From NCBI GenBank assembly GCA_014529385.2, contig CM043971.1:55227209-55291208 (forward strand): DNA of 64,000 nucleotides, written 5' to 3'. Shown here piece by piece: positions 9,723 through 20,668 of the stretch; position 1 is the first letter of the stretch, and each line of letters starts with the position of its first letter. The notes under the pieces are model-generated. The model was not told where the DNA came from. It made no database searches and saw only the letters and a list, made by a program, of their open reading frames with translations. The stretch comes from Adiantum capillus-veneris. Lineage: Eukaryota > Streptophyta > Polypodiopsida > Polypodiales > Pteridaceae. The position numbers and the translations under genes are program-made.

Positions 9723-11654
9723 TTTTGTACTTTGCTCTTGAACATTGGGTTGTAACTTTTGAATAGCTTCTCTCCATATTGGTAGAGGCAAGCAACATGA
9801 GAAAAATGAAGCACTTGACATGACAGGTGAGAGCATAAAGTAAAAGATTAACTAATCTCTATGATGTTTATGTGCTAATTTCTATGTTGTCTATATATTG
9901 TCTTTTGTGTGAGCATGTACTGTATGAGTTACTAATCTAGCCAAAAGTGTACAATTCACAGTAGCTTTGTTGCCCAAAGATAAAGGGAAGCAACACAAAA
10001 TAGACAAGGAGCCTAGCATGACAAGTTTGTCTATAGGAAATATGGTTTACTAAACTCAGAAAGGTTTACCGATCTCATTGTGATTTCCACTTAGACTATG
10101 CTATGAACCTATGGTTTACTAAATTTATTATTGTTTCTGATGGCAAACGCTATTGGCACACAGAGTTTGCATTGTTTAATACAATTTATTTTCCCTAGAG
10201 AGAAATTTGTTCTGCAGGCACTAAGAGATCATAGATGTTTAGCTCTTTTAGGGGACTACATTGCCATTCATGTGAGTTTTGTTCGAGTGTGCAGTCACCT
10301 ATATGGATGCCTCTACATGAGCATATGGTCAAAGTTTGTTCTATAGATGTTGGTAAAGGCAAGAGCAATGGTAGGCTCATTCCATGGGTTGTCAATTTTG
10401 TGTTTGTGGATTTGCCTTTTGGAGGTGTCCTACATTCTACACCCTCACAACCTCCATGGGATGCTTGCGATGAGGAGCACGTGAGAGCTGCCATCCATTT
10501 GAGACACAATACATTGGCAGATTTTGGATGGCTTCTTATTTTGGGATCTACTGTAGGTATAAAGATCTTCTATCCTATATCAAGTGAAATTGTTGTTGCT
10601 CTATTTAGTTTTGTTCAATTCTTGATTTCTATATGGTAGGTGATATTCTTCACTAGATTAAGAACATGAGTAGAGTATCTAACTTGGATGTTCATTGTTA
10701 TTCATAATTCACCTTACTGATTTGTGGATGTTGGTGGAGATCATCAAGAGGTTGATTTTATTCTTGGTATGTGTATAAGATGGTTAAAATATGTTGTTCT
10801 AAGTGTTAATCATGTTTCTTTGTAGTGTGATAGTTCGATGCTACTTTTCATTCATAGGCGTGGAGCACCACCTCTATACATGTCATTTTTTCCTGCTATG
10901 GGCATGACTCCTAGCGATACCATCATGTGACACTACTTGCTTGATCCTTGGAATACACAATCATGGATTCTAGGATTGCATGGCGTGGATGCTTGCAGGT
11001 AGTTCTTCTTTCATTGATAGTCTTGTGGAGCTTTTGTGTCGGTCTAAGGGCCTTTGTTTGGAGTTTGGATGTAGGACTGCTTCTTGTTCTTAGAGCTTGC
11101 CGCTCTTTGGGGCGTGCTTGTGCAACATTGGATAGCGATGAGGCTTTGATTTCAACATTTTTTTTGCCTCTTCTTTGTCCCCAGTCTAGAGGGCAAGATA
11201 GGCAGGAGGCATTGACTTCTGCAGATGTGGTGGACAAGGAGAATAGACCTCCCGCTTGGAATTTGTTCGATCATTTGTGAGCATTCCATATGTTTTTGTC
11301 ATGGACATGTTACTTTTTGAGTGCCTTCCCTTATATTTTTCTTTTGCAAGCTATTTATGTTCATTGTAATAAATGAGAGTAGCTAGCCGACAATTGATGT
11401 GGTTTTTAGTGATTTTGAAAAAACTATGTTCGCACTATGTAAGGTCGGCTAATTTACTTTAATGTGTTATTTTTTGCTTCATTGAAGTGCATTGCCTGTG
11501 TACATGGAGGCTTAGGCTAGAAGGATGGTGCAGGATCCACGGTACAATGTTCAAATGTGCGACATGAATGGACTAGTGTGATTCATGGTGAAGTATCATT
11601 TTTTGTACTTGATGAAACCAAATGTGAGAATTATTTGTTGTTAAGAAATGATGT
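9723..11654. other. Unassigned stretch with low-support frames
   Basis: Frames of 134 codons (10235-10639, plus) and 110 codons (10948-11280, plus) are open but show no motif I recognise, and both overlap opposite-strand frames of similar size. I see no promoter, repeat or element boundary. Confidence 0.35.
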
Positions 11655-11716
11655 TAGTTAGTGTTCACTAAAGTGTTACCATTGACTTGGATATGGTAAC
11701 AAATAATTTATTCTCC

Positions 11717-11759
<43 letters not shown>

Positions 11760-11827
11760 GGCAACAAACAAATTCTTAGTGTTCACTAAAGTGTTACTCT
11801 TGACTTGGGCTATGGCGACAAATAATC

Positions 11828-11891
<64 letters not shown>
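11655..11891. repeat. 118-bp tandem duplication, each copy ending in a (CT)n array
   Basis: AGTGTTCACTAAAGTGTTAC recurs at 11660 and 11778, followed in each copy by GACTTGG, CAACAAAT-like DNA and then a CT array (11720-11755, 11831-11891). The array may have seeded the duplication. Confidence 0.85.
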
Positions 11892-11892
<1 letters not shown>

Positions 11893-11944
11893 TGTTTTGT
11901 CTACATTTTGCTCGATCTTTGTGCTCGCTTGGTAAAGTTGGCTT

Positions 11945-12330
11945 TGTTAGGATATAGGACATAGCTAAGTAGATAATTGAGTAGATTACTTAATGGAGAG
12001 AGATAATTTTCACACACGAGAGATTATAGAGTAGAGAAAGAGAGATCACACACGATATACGTGGTTCACCCAATGTGGGCTACGTCCACGGGAAAGCAAC
12101 CACTCAATGGATTTAGTACTTCAAACAAGAAGTAAGTTACAAAGGGATTATACCCTCTTGGAGCTCCCGCCTTGCTTTACTCTCACCACCTCACATCAAC
12201 TTCACGATACATTTTTGTGTGTAGAAGAGGCCTCCTTTTATAGGGGGTTTCTAATCACTGAGCAAAAAAAACCAAGCGAAGATAAATCCAAGCAAATTGA
12301 TACAACAACAACAATAGTGTAAGAAAAAAA
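11945..12330 (-). repeat. Probable solo LTR of a copia-type element
   Basis: Read on the minus strand it has a TATA box (CTATAAAAGGAGG at about 12231-12243), then the segment GTGGACGTAGCCCAC and ACCACGTATATCG, and an end in TATCCTAACA at 11945. This arrangement is common in plant copia LTRs. No primer site lies left of 11945 and no internal region is attached, so it is probably solo or a fragment. The outer U3 end (right side) is not determined. Confidence 0.45.
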
Positions 12331-12707
12331 TTATGCCATGCACATTACTTTCACTACCACAAATTTGATACTTGATCAGCAAAAAATGAGATTTTAGAAT
12401 TATTATCAAAATTGAATACTCAAGACAAGCAATCTCTTCATACTTAAAACATATATAGTTCAGTTCCATGTGACATACCTTCTCTCAAAAATAGCCCACC
12501 AAAAATTTGGCACCTAGATTTTGCACAAAAAAAAACACAACCTTGTAAGCCTACAATGCTATCCAAGAACCTCCTAAAGCCTGGAACAACTCCACTTTTG
12601 TAAGCAAGAGAAAACAAGTGCCTAAAGAAAGTGGAAACGAGCGCACTCCCTCTCCTCTCAACTTCATGTGAAACACCCTAGAGATGCCCTCCCTTTCCCC
12701 TTGCCAG
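12331..12707. other. Unassigned stretch ending in a good splice acceptor
   Basis: AT-rich, without coding signal, until a pyrimidine tract (CCTCCCTTTCCCCTTGCCAG) that ends at 12707 and resembles a plant 3' splice site. Confidence 0.3.
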
Positions 12708-12872
12708 CTTGGCACTAAAATGGTGGAGGAAATGAGAGCAGCAAGTTGTGGATGCACCCACTACAACTACATAGATGGCCTGTGCAATGGCAATGATAAA
12801 GTGATGTGCTCAATCCATGATGAGCTCAAGCATACCCAGCTACATCATGACCAACTCAACAAGATTCTTCAG
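12708..12872 (+). CDS. Possible internal host exon, 55 codons
   Basis: The exon is bounded by a strong acceptor (pyrimidine tract then CAG, ending 12707) and a donor (CTTCAG then GTATGA at 12873). It is exactly 165 bases and fully open in the frame LGTKMVEEMR to QLNKILQ, with a Cys/His-containing middle (SCGCTHYNY, GLCNGND). No family recognised. Symmetric phase and clean splice signals raise it above background, but no partner exons are certain. Confidence 0.28.
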
Positions 12873-13404
12873 GTATGATTTGTCTATTGATTTTTCCCAT
12901 ACTCGACTAACAGTTAATCCATGTTAAGATCATCTTAGAACACAAGAGAAGGGCCCATTCTATGAGGCTCATGTGAAACATGTAGTGTTTAGTTGTTGCT
13001 TTGCTCAGTTGTGACAAAAGTTGATTTCTAAAGTCTCCTTTACTCAAACAGAGACATTGATATTCTTTCATAGAAGCTTCCAAGTGCAAATTTGGGCTTG
13101 TCTGGATGGAAAAGACCATGAAAAGGGTTGAATGGATAGCTCCACCCTATAGAATAAAAACAATCAATCAAGGAAGCATAGGAGGTTGTCAGCTCCTTTC
13201 AAAATTCTTGCATCACACCGAGAGTGGTCCTTTGGAAGTTGATACTTTTGAAAAGAGCTAGATATATTGCTTGAGAGAGTCATTGATAGAGTCACAGTTA
13301 TAGTGGAAAATATGATTAAAATGGAGTTCATTTCAAAGAATTTAGCAGGTGCTTATACAAGAAAGTTAAATTGACTAAGAGATTAACATGTCTATCTATC
13401 ATAG
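12873..13404. other. Unassigned stretch, possible intron
   Basis: No coding signal that I trust. If the exons at 12708 and 13405 belong together this is the intron between them. Confidence 0.25.
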
Positions 13405-13517
13405 ATATGCCTAACCTTATGGGAACAGATTGTTGTCTTTTGGATTGTGAGCATGAGGTTTTAGACAATATTTTAAGGGAGGAGTCCAAGATAAAAGTGA
13501 ATCGACACAACATCAAG
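13405..13517 (+). CDS. Weak candidate host exon
   Basis: It starts after TCTATCTATCATAG and ends before GTATTTTG. The frame contains MPNLMGTDCCLLDCEHEVL and REESKIKVNRHNIK, which look protein-like. Support is weak: the junction phases do not match the exon at 12708 and no domain is recognised. Confidence 0.15.
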
Positions 13518-14073
13518 GTATTTTGAGAAGAGGCAGTACAAGCGTGTGTCAAGCTCTAGTTGACTAATTACCAAAAGCTCATGTTCCCCGGCAACATGTG
13601 CAACATTGGCTTCTAAGCTACCTCTTAATTCCTCGAGTTCTCCTAATTGCAAATTTAAGGATAAAATAAAGCTTGAAGAGGTGCCTTACATGCACCTCCA
13701 AAAGGCTGCTCGATCTGATCATTTTGCTTATGAGCCACTTTTTGTGAGGAAAATTTCTTCCCTAATGAGTCTATCATGATCAATAAATAGAAGTGATCCG
13801 ACCCACAGTCAAATGCAAGTTCTTTTGCACAAGGAAGACTCAAGTCTGAGGTGCATTTGCTCGCTGGATGGAGAGGTGAACTCATGAAGCAACAATTTCT
13901 TATAAGCTCCTATGTTTTGAGTGCTCTCACTGCTCAAAACACCCAAGCTTCTAGGATATCCAAGCAAAGATTGGAAGAATCTTTTGGTCCTAACTCACAT
14001 AATGGCGATTTAAAGCTTCAAAAGCACATCGAATCCTTTGCAGCCGCACGTAAGCAAGAGCATTAACCATCAG
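13518..14073. other. Unassigned stretch
   Basis: Short frames only, no recognisable motif or repeat. Confidence 0.3.
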
Positions 14074-14147
14074 AGGAGTAGAGTTGTTTTTTAGACCACC
14101 TCCGCTCACAGGAGTAGAGTTGTTTTTTAGAGCACCTCCGCACACGG
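14074..14147. repeat. Two tandem copies of a 37-bp unit
   Basis: GGAGTAGAGTTGTTTTTTAG recurs at 14074 and 14111, each followed by a near-identical ACCTCCGC segment. Confidence 0.9.
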
Positions 14148-14885
14148 GAGTGCTACCCCCGCCTGGCGTGTGTCAGCAAAACGAAGACGAGCCCCCTCAA
14201 CTCTGGTAGAGTTGACGTTGCCCCCGCTTTCTCTAGCACACAAGACAATCCTTCTGTACGCTTTTTAGAACTCTTCAAAAGCTTTTCAGGACTGATTATA
14301 TGCTTCCCTCCAACTTTGCCTGCGTAAGCTTTACCCCGTCGCCATGGCATGCAAAACTACCCTTATACCCGCCAACGTCTCGGGCTACAATCCAATGCCC
14401 CAATCCCTTCATTCATGGAAAAAAAATCCTTCGCACTGCTCGCCATCAGATTGTAGTCGATGTACTGTCGTCCGCCCTCAACACCTCACATCAAGTCGCT
14501 TCGCCATCGTTTGCCCAAGCTGAGGCACGCAGCTGAATGGTTCAAGCTACTTCTGAGCTATAGCCTCTGTGGGTGTTAACCAGGATGAAGTTTGAGAAGT
14601 GCTTGCTTGGTGCTAGAGCAAGGTAAACTGGCTTGCTTCTTTCGGAGCTGTGCATGAACTCAGAGATAGTCTTTTTGTGTGAGCTGCGACATGCAGGCGT
14701 CGTGCGTACCGCCTAGAAAAGAGAACCTACCACTACCTCCAAGCTGCAGCTGCGTACATTCATGGCTCTCTCTCTCTCTCTACACCCCCTCCTGCAGTTG
14801 AATGATCTCCAAGCTGAGGCACGCAGATGAGTCGTTTGCCCAACCTGATGCGCCGCTTTCTCTACCGTGGTGCCTACTACATGAC
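14148..14885. other. Unassigned stretch
   Basis: Frames at 14300-14536 (plus) and 14713-14955 (minus) show no motif. A short CT run lies at about 14766-14781. Confidence 0.3.
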
Positions 14886-15002
14886 GTTTTTTTAAATTAA
14901 ATGAAGACCGTACCCACCTGACCCTACGTGCGGACTGGTTGCAACAGCAGACCAAGGAGGGGTAGGGTCAGGTGGGTAGGGTCTTTATTTAATTAAAAAA
15001 AC
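14886..15002. repeat. 117-bp inverted repeat (foldback), possible MITE or hairpin
   Basis: The left arm at 14886-14927 and the right arm at 14962-15002 are reverse complements over about 41 bases with two mismatches and one gap. Both arms hold an AT-rich outer end (TTTTTTTAAATTAAAT) and an inner CCCACCTGACCCTAC. The 34-base loop is non-palindromic. It may be a foldback MITE or a hairpin-forming small-RNA source. No convincing target duplication was found. Confidence 0.8.
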
Positions 15003-15585
15003 ATCAAGCCAATATGTCGCTACGATTTTGCAAAATGGTTTTTTAGGGGGAATCAATAAATATACCCACAAAGGCAAGTCGCACAGAGCCAGGTGACGAG
15101 CGAAAAAGAGTGAGGTTGGTGGCAGACGACAGGGCAACAGAAATTTGAGGGGTATTTTGGGATTTTCCACAAATTAGAGGGGTATTTTGGTAATTTTTCT
15201 TTTTCTTTAATTATGTGAGGTATTGTAAGTATGCACGGATGATCTGCCTGCAAGTTGGTTAGCGTCATTAACCTGGGATCTGACAATGCTTTCGTGAGTT
15301 CGACTCCGCCCTCTCTTCGAAGTTTTTATTGTTCCGCGAGTTCCTTGAAGCCAAGGTTGTAGAAGAATCTTGGAAGATTCCCACTGTTACAAATTGAGAT
15401 GGGTGAGTATGTCCCAAATTTGTCGTCAACATTTTAAAAGTCGTTTTATGAGTGGAATCTTTTGAAAATTCCATACTCTTGCTGGCAATGGCTTGAGAAG
15501 CATAAGTGAGGCCTATGAGTAGTCGAGATGGAGAAGGAGGTGTATCGTGCAGAGAGGCAAACATTGCAGGCTGTGCCACCCTCAG
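15003..15585. other. Unassigned stretch with a short direct repeat
   Basis: GAGGGGTATTTTGG occurs twice about 30 bp apart (near 15147 and 15177). Otherwise I see nothing. Confidence 0.3.

Positions 15586-15650
<65 letters not shown>
15586..15650. repeat. (GA)n microsatellite
   Basis: About 60 bp of pure GA. It yields a spurious Arg-Glu run on one strand and a Ser-Leu run on the other. Confidence 0.95.
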
Positions 15651-15652
<2 letters not shown>

Positions 15653-15700
15653 CACAAGCGCCAACTTGGGCGTAGGCCTCACAAGTCCTATTACAAAATG

Positions 15701-16740
15701 TCAATAGGACAAAGATTTCTCCTTCACCAGGCCTATCCTACGTCGCTTTGGTGACCATGCCCTCACTACCATGCCATTTGTAGTGGATCTAGCATTTGCA
15801 GTTATACCACCCTCTTTCTTCTTAGCCTCTCTAGCCTTCAACTTAGGACACTGCTTGATCAAGTGATCATTAGCTTTATAATAATGACAATGCATCTTCT
15901 TTTTGCCCTTATCACCAAAATTTCCAGATGAATTGCTGTACTCAGCAGAAGCATTAAGACCATGTGATTTTCCACTCGCAGAAGAATCATAAGAAGTGGC
16001 TGCATTGTTGTTACCACCCTTTCTTTGAACATCAATAAAAGCTTGTTCAAGTGCACGTTGTCTAGTCTTGTTTTTTTGGAAAGTGACTCTTGCAACAGGA
16101 ATGTGCATAATGCGTCAAACTTGACAACTTCAGGATTTCCTTGGGTCATAAGTCTCCAAGTACTAACAAAAGGCCGGTATAAATCTGGCAAGGCATCAAG
16201 AACAGTCTAGACAAGGGAACTGTCTGAAATGACTTCACCTGCAAAAATAAGTTGCTCATTGATATCCTTGACACCAGCAAGAAAAGTGTCCATATCATCT
16301 TCCTCATGCACAATCTTCAATTCCAACTCTTTATGCAGCAAAGCAATTTTAGCCTCATTGCGGCTTGCATAAAGACCTGCTAGAATATCCCAAGCTTATT
16401 TTGCATATTTTGTTGAACGGATGTGAGGAGTGATAGTGCGCTTCACAGACAATGCAATCAATGCATGAGCCTTTGCATCTCTTACATCCAAATGAACCTG
16501 CTCAACCATAGGCAAAAAAACTCTAACATCAACAATCCTTGCAGCGAGACCTACAACATCCTCAACATCGCCTACATCCTCAGAACCATGACGTATATCA
16601 ATGCCTTGCACAATATTCTAGACGCCCTTTGACACAAGAACATGTTGCATCATGTAAGCCCCCATAGGGTAATTGTCCCCATTCAATCTGTCCTCAACAG
16701 CAAACATCTTGAACACATCTGTGTTGTTGTCAGCCATGGT
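15701..16740 (-). pseudogene. Decayed copia gag
   Basis: The N-terminus near 16737 reads MADNNTDVFKMFAVEDRLNG, with the LNGDNYP wording of copia gag. The middle has DVRDAKAHALIALSV, and the C-terminal part carries a degenerate zinc knuckle (CHYYKANDHLIKQCPKL at about 15845-15895). Confidence 0.72.
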
Positions 16741-17002
16741 AAATGTTGCACCTGATGTGATAATTGCCCAAAAAGAGAAGAAACAAAGCAGGAACAACAC
16801 GTACTATATAGCACAAACCATAGAAGATTGTAAGAGACCTATTATGCAAAAAATGGCACTGACAAAAATTCTGCATAATATAATGAAATAGCCTATGCAG
16901 TACTGCCTATAGTGGAAACGGAGGCCGAAATGAGCCCGAATTAAAAATCTGAGTAGACTATGCTCTTTGAGCTCTCCCAAAAATTTTGTCAACCTGCGAA
17001 CG

Positions 17003-17016
17003 CGCTCTGATACCCA
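17003..17016 (-). other. Primer binding site of the copia gag fragment
   Basis: On the minus strand it reads GGGTATCAGAGCG, one base off the usual TGGTATCAGAGC, directly inside the LTR. Confidence 0.7.
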
Positions 17017-17017
17017 T

Positions 17018-17340
17018 TGTTGGAATTAGGGTTGCAGAGAAACGCACACAGCTTGGAGAAGGCAAAGGAAGCTCAAGGTACACAACAAAGAGTGAATTAG
17101 TTAGTGTGCAATGGAAAGATTGATAGCCCTAGAATGATGGGTATATATACAATGCACAAGGGAAAAATCTCCTAGTGAGGGAAAAAATGCCCCGGTGGTC
17201 CTAAGTGTGTTCACACACATCACTACCACATGTGTATGGTAACAACAAGCTTAGGTGCTCGTGTGCAAAAGAAGAGACTATGAAATCTTGAAATCTTGAA
17301 GGTTGGCTCTGGAGGTCTCAAGAAAAGAATCCAAGCATTG
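17018..17340 (-). repeat. 5' LTR of the copia gag fragment
   Basis: It starts on the plus strand at TGTTGGAATTAGG next to the primer site. A minus-strand TATA box (GTATATATAC at 17141-17150) lies inside. No second copy occurs in the window, so the outer end is approximate. Confidence 0.5.
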
Positions 17341-17720
17341 AGGTTAGGATGTGAACCTTTTAGTTTATTTCACCTATACATTGTTTTTTCTTATGATGAC
17401 TATTATATTTACCTTGATTATCTAAGATCAATTTAGTGAAAGGAGCAAAGATAGCTATGCCATGTGGCCAGATGTGATTGGTCTGCTAAATGAGGATGTA
17501 GAGAGAGAGAGAGAGAAAGAGAGAGAGAGTGAGGGGGGGGGGAGAAGAAAGCAATGGCGTTTAAAAAAAGAGAAGCAGCAAACGTAGCAACTTATAGCAG
17601 CGCTGTTATACTCCTCGCCTAGCGGGGGGAGAGAGAGAGAGAGAGAGAGAGAGAAATTGCCGCAGCAGAGGCAATTGACGCAAGAGCAGAGGTAACAGCT
17701 ATTGGTAGACGAAATACATC
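17341..17720. other. GA-rich stretch before a possible small exon
   Basis: GA arrays at about 17500-17530 and 17628-17654 and a G run near 17533. No coding signal. Confidence 0.5.
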
Positions 17721-17883
17721 ATGAAGCGAGAAGTGGTCTTCTTATGCCTCTGCTTCTTTCTACTTATGTGCTCTTGGAGGCTGGAGCAGATACCAATCGG
17801 CACGCACAACAACCACCACTGCTATCTGCTCTTCCATCTTGTGGCACTGCATCATTCTTTGGCTCATGACACTCATACAAGGG
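17721..17883 (+). CDS. Possible first exon encoding a signal-peptide-like N-terminus
   Basis: MKREVVFLCLCFFLLMCSW is a classic basic-hydrophobic signal peptide. The frame continues for 35 or so His-rich codons to a consensus donor (GG then GTAAGTG at 17884). No known family and no further exons found. A microsatellite-rich leader precedes it. It could be a chance frame. Confidence 0.2.
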
Positions 17884-18158
17884 GTAAGTGCCCGCTGATG
17901 TGCCAAGAGCTTCTCTAAAGTTGTGTTGTTTATGATTAAGTTGTTTCTTTCCATGCTCATCTATTTTGGTTTTCACAACCACCTCGGTGGTTTCGGTGGT
18001 AGTGTTGTAGCCAGATGGGCGGCAAGACCCATCATAATATTCTGTGTATTAGATGTAATAGGTGTAATTGGTAGCTAGTGGGGGTGAGCATCATCCTCTT
18101 GCTTGTGATGCCCAAAGAGGAGGTAGTGCTCTTCAGACATGGCTAGATCTTGAGTCAG

Positions 18159-18161
<3 letters not shown>
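17884..18161. other. Unassigned stretch
   Basis: No coding signal; GT/TA-rich with AGATGTAATAGGTGTAA-type sequence, then the CT array. Confidence 0.3.

Positions 18162-18234
<73 letters not shown>
18162..18234. repeat. (CT)n microsatellite
   Basis: About 73 bp of pure CT just upstream of the PPR-derived array. Confidence 0.95.
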
Positions 18235-18236
<2 letters not shown>

Positions 18237-18354
18237 TATTCCCTACTAACCTACTGCATTTTGAAAAGCAGTGACAATAGGTTAAAGAGAGAGGTGTTCT
18301 CTCCCTTGTATCTGATCTTTTAGGTGGGTTTTCCTCGCTTTGAGGTAATTTCCC

Positions 18355-20668
18355 ACTTTATGCTACACTGTTTTTAGCGGATGCAAAGTGAGGGTCCCTA
18401 TCCAGATGGAACCACCTACGTGTGCATCTTGAAGGCATGTGGCTCTATGCATGATGCTAATATGAGCTTAAAAATTCAATGTCGTGCTTGGCAATCCCTT
18501 GGTCGATATGTATGCCAAATGTGGTGCACTTCAGAGAGCACAAAAGTGTTTGAGGAGTTTCTTTTCCTGATGTCGTCTCTTGGAGTGCATTGATTGTGGG
18601 ATACGCAACAAGAGCAGGGCCAAAAATCTACAAGGTTAGTGTACGGGATGTCATCTTGTGGAACGCACTGATTGCAGGATATGCCCAGACAAGGCTAGGA
18701 AGTTGTGGGCTGTTTTCAGCTGGTGCGTAGCAAGGGCCTATCTCCAGACGCAATCACCTGCGCGTGCATCTTAAAGGCATGCACACTGTGGCTCTACGCA
18801 AGATGCTAATATAGACACACACAAAAAAGCTCCAGGCTTGCGGGATACGCACAATAGGAGCAGGGTAGGGCCAGAAAGCTCTACACTGTTTTTAGTGAAC
18901 AGATGCAAAGCCAGGGCCTCTCTTCTGCAGATCCTGATGCAATCACATACGGGTGCAACTTGGAGGCATGTGGCTTTCGCAACATTGTTTTTAGCAGATG
19001 CAAAGTGAGGGTCTCTATCCAGATGGAATCACCTACGCGTGCATCTTGAAGGCATGTGGCTCTATGCATGATGCTGATATGAGCTTAAAAATTCAATGTC
19101 GTGCTTGGCAATCCCTTGGTCGATATGTATGTCAAATGTGGTGCACTTCAGAGAGCACAAAAGTGCTTGAGGAGTTTCTTGTCCGGATGTCGTCTCTTGG
19201 AGTGCATTGATTGCAAGTTACGCAAGAGAAGCAAGGCCAAAAATCTACAAGGTTAGTGTGCAGGATGTCATCTTGCGGAATGTTCTGATCACAAGATATG
19301 ACCAGACAAGGCTAGGAAGCTGTGGGTTGTTTTCAGCTGGTGCGTAGCAAGGACCTATCTCGAGACGCAATCACCTATGTGTACATCTTAAAGGCATGCA
19401 CATTGTGGCTCTACGCAAGATGCTGATATAGACACACAAAAAAAGCTCCAGGCTTGCGGGATACGCACAATAGGAGCAGGGCAGGGCCAGAAAGCTCTAC
19501 ATTATTTTTAGCGAACAGATGCAAAGCCAGGGCCTCTCTCCTGCAGCTCCTAATGCAATCACATATGGGTGCAGCTTGGAGGCATGTGGCTTTACGCTAC
19601 ACTGTTTTTAGCGAATGCAAAGTGAGGGTCTCTATCCAGATGGAATCACCTACACGTGCATATTGAAGGCATGTGGCTCTATGCATGATGTTGATATGAG
19701 CTTAAAAATTCAATTCCGTGCTTGGCAATCCCTTGGTCGATATGTATGCCAAATGTGGTGCACTTCAGAGAGCACAAAAGTGCTTGAGGAGTTTCTCGTC
19801 TGGATGTCGTCTCTTGGAGTGCATTGATTGTGGGATACGCAACAGGAGCAGGGCCAAAAATCTACAAGGTTAGTGTGAGGGATGTCATCTTGTGGAACAC
19901 ACTGATCGCAGGATATGCCCAGACAAGGCTAGGAAGCTGTGGGCTGTTTTCAACTGGTGCATAGCAAGGGCCTATCTCCAGACACATCACCTACGCGTGC
20001 ATCTTAAAGGCATGCACATTGTGGCTCTACGCAAGATGTTGATATAGTCACACAAAAAAAGCTCCAGGCTTGTGGGATATGCACAATAGGGGCAGGGCAG
20101 GGCCAGAAAGCTCTATATTGTTTTTAGCGAACAAATGCAAAGCCAAGGCCTCTCTCCAGCAGCTCCTCATGCAATCACATACGGGTGCAGCTTGGAGGCA
20201 TGTGGCTTTATGCTACACTGTTTTTCGCGGATGCAAAGTGAGGGTCTCTATCTAGATTGAATCACGTATGCATGCATCTTGAAGGCATGTGGTTCTATGC
20301 ATGATGCTGATATGAGCTTAAAAATTCAATGTCGTGCTCAGCAATCCCTTGGTTGATATGTATGCCAAATGTGGTGCACTTCAGAGAGCACAAAAGTGCT
20401 TGAGGATTTTCTTGTCCGGATGTCGTCTCTTGGAGTGCATTGATTGCAGGTTACGCAAGAGGAGCAGGGCCAAAAATCTACACGGTTAGTATGTGGAATT
20501 TTATCTTGTGGAACGCACTGATCGTAGAATATGCCCAGACAAGGCTAGGAAGCTGTGGGCTGTTTTCTTTTGGTGAGTAGCAAGGGCCTACCTCCAGACA
20601 CAATCAACTACGCGTGCATCTTAAAGGCATGCACATTGTGGCTCTACGCAAGATGTTGATATAGACAC
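18355..20668 (+). repeat. 617-bp tandem array made of PPR pseudogene sequence, about 3.75 copies
   Basis: ATGCAAAGTGAGGGT recurs at 18381, 18998, 19615 and 20231 (steps of 617, 617 and 616). Each unit covers roughly two PLS triplets and shares the same frame-breaking deletions, so the unit was amplified after the gene died. Copy 4 ends near 20668 at GATATAGACACA and continues into older, less damaged PPR sequence that units 1-3 lack. Confidence 0.92.

Larger units (their letters stand above)
15690..17340 (-). mobile_element. Ty1-copia fragment: gag plus 5' LTR only
   Basis: A minus-strand copia remnant. From right to left it shows an LTR starting at 17018, a primer site, and a decayed gag ending near 15700 beside the GA array. 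No pol remains. The right (outer) LTR border is not fixed; 17340 is an estimate. It has several breaks and cannot be autonomous. Confidence 0.7.

Noticed and set aside
10235-11280. Host gene with frames of 134 and 110 codons
   Set aside because: No motif, no convincing splice signals, and overlapping opposite-strand frames of similar length.
18355-20668. Four short proteins starting MQSEGxYPDG as a small gene family
   Set aside because: They are the same broken PPR segment repeated every 617 bp with shared frameshifts; the shared ATG is an internal Met codon of a PPR motif.
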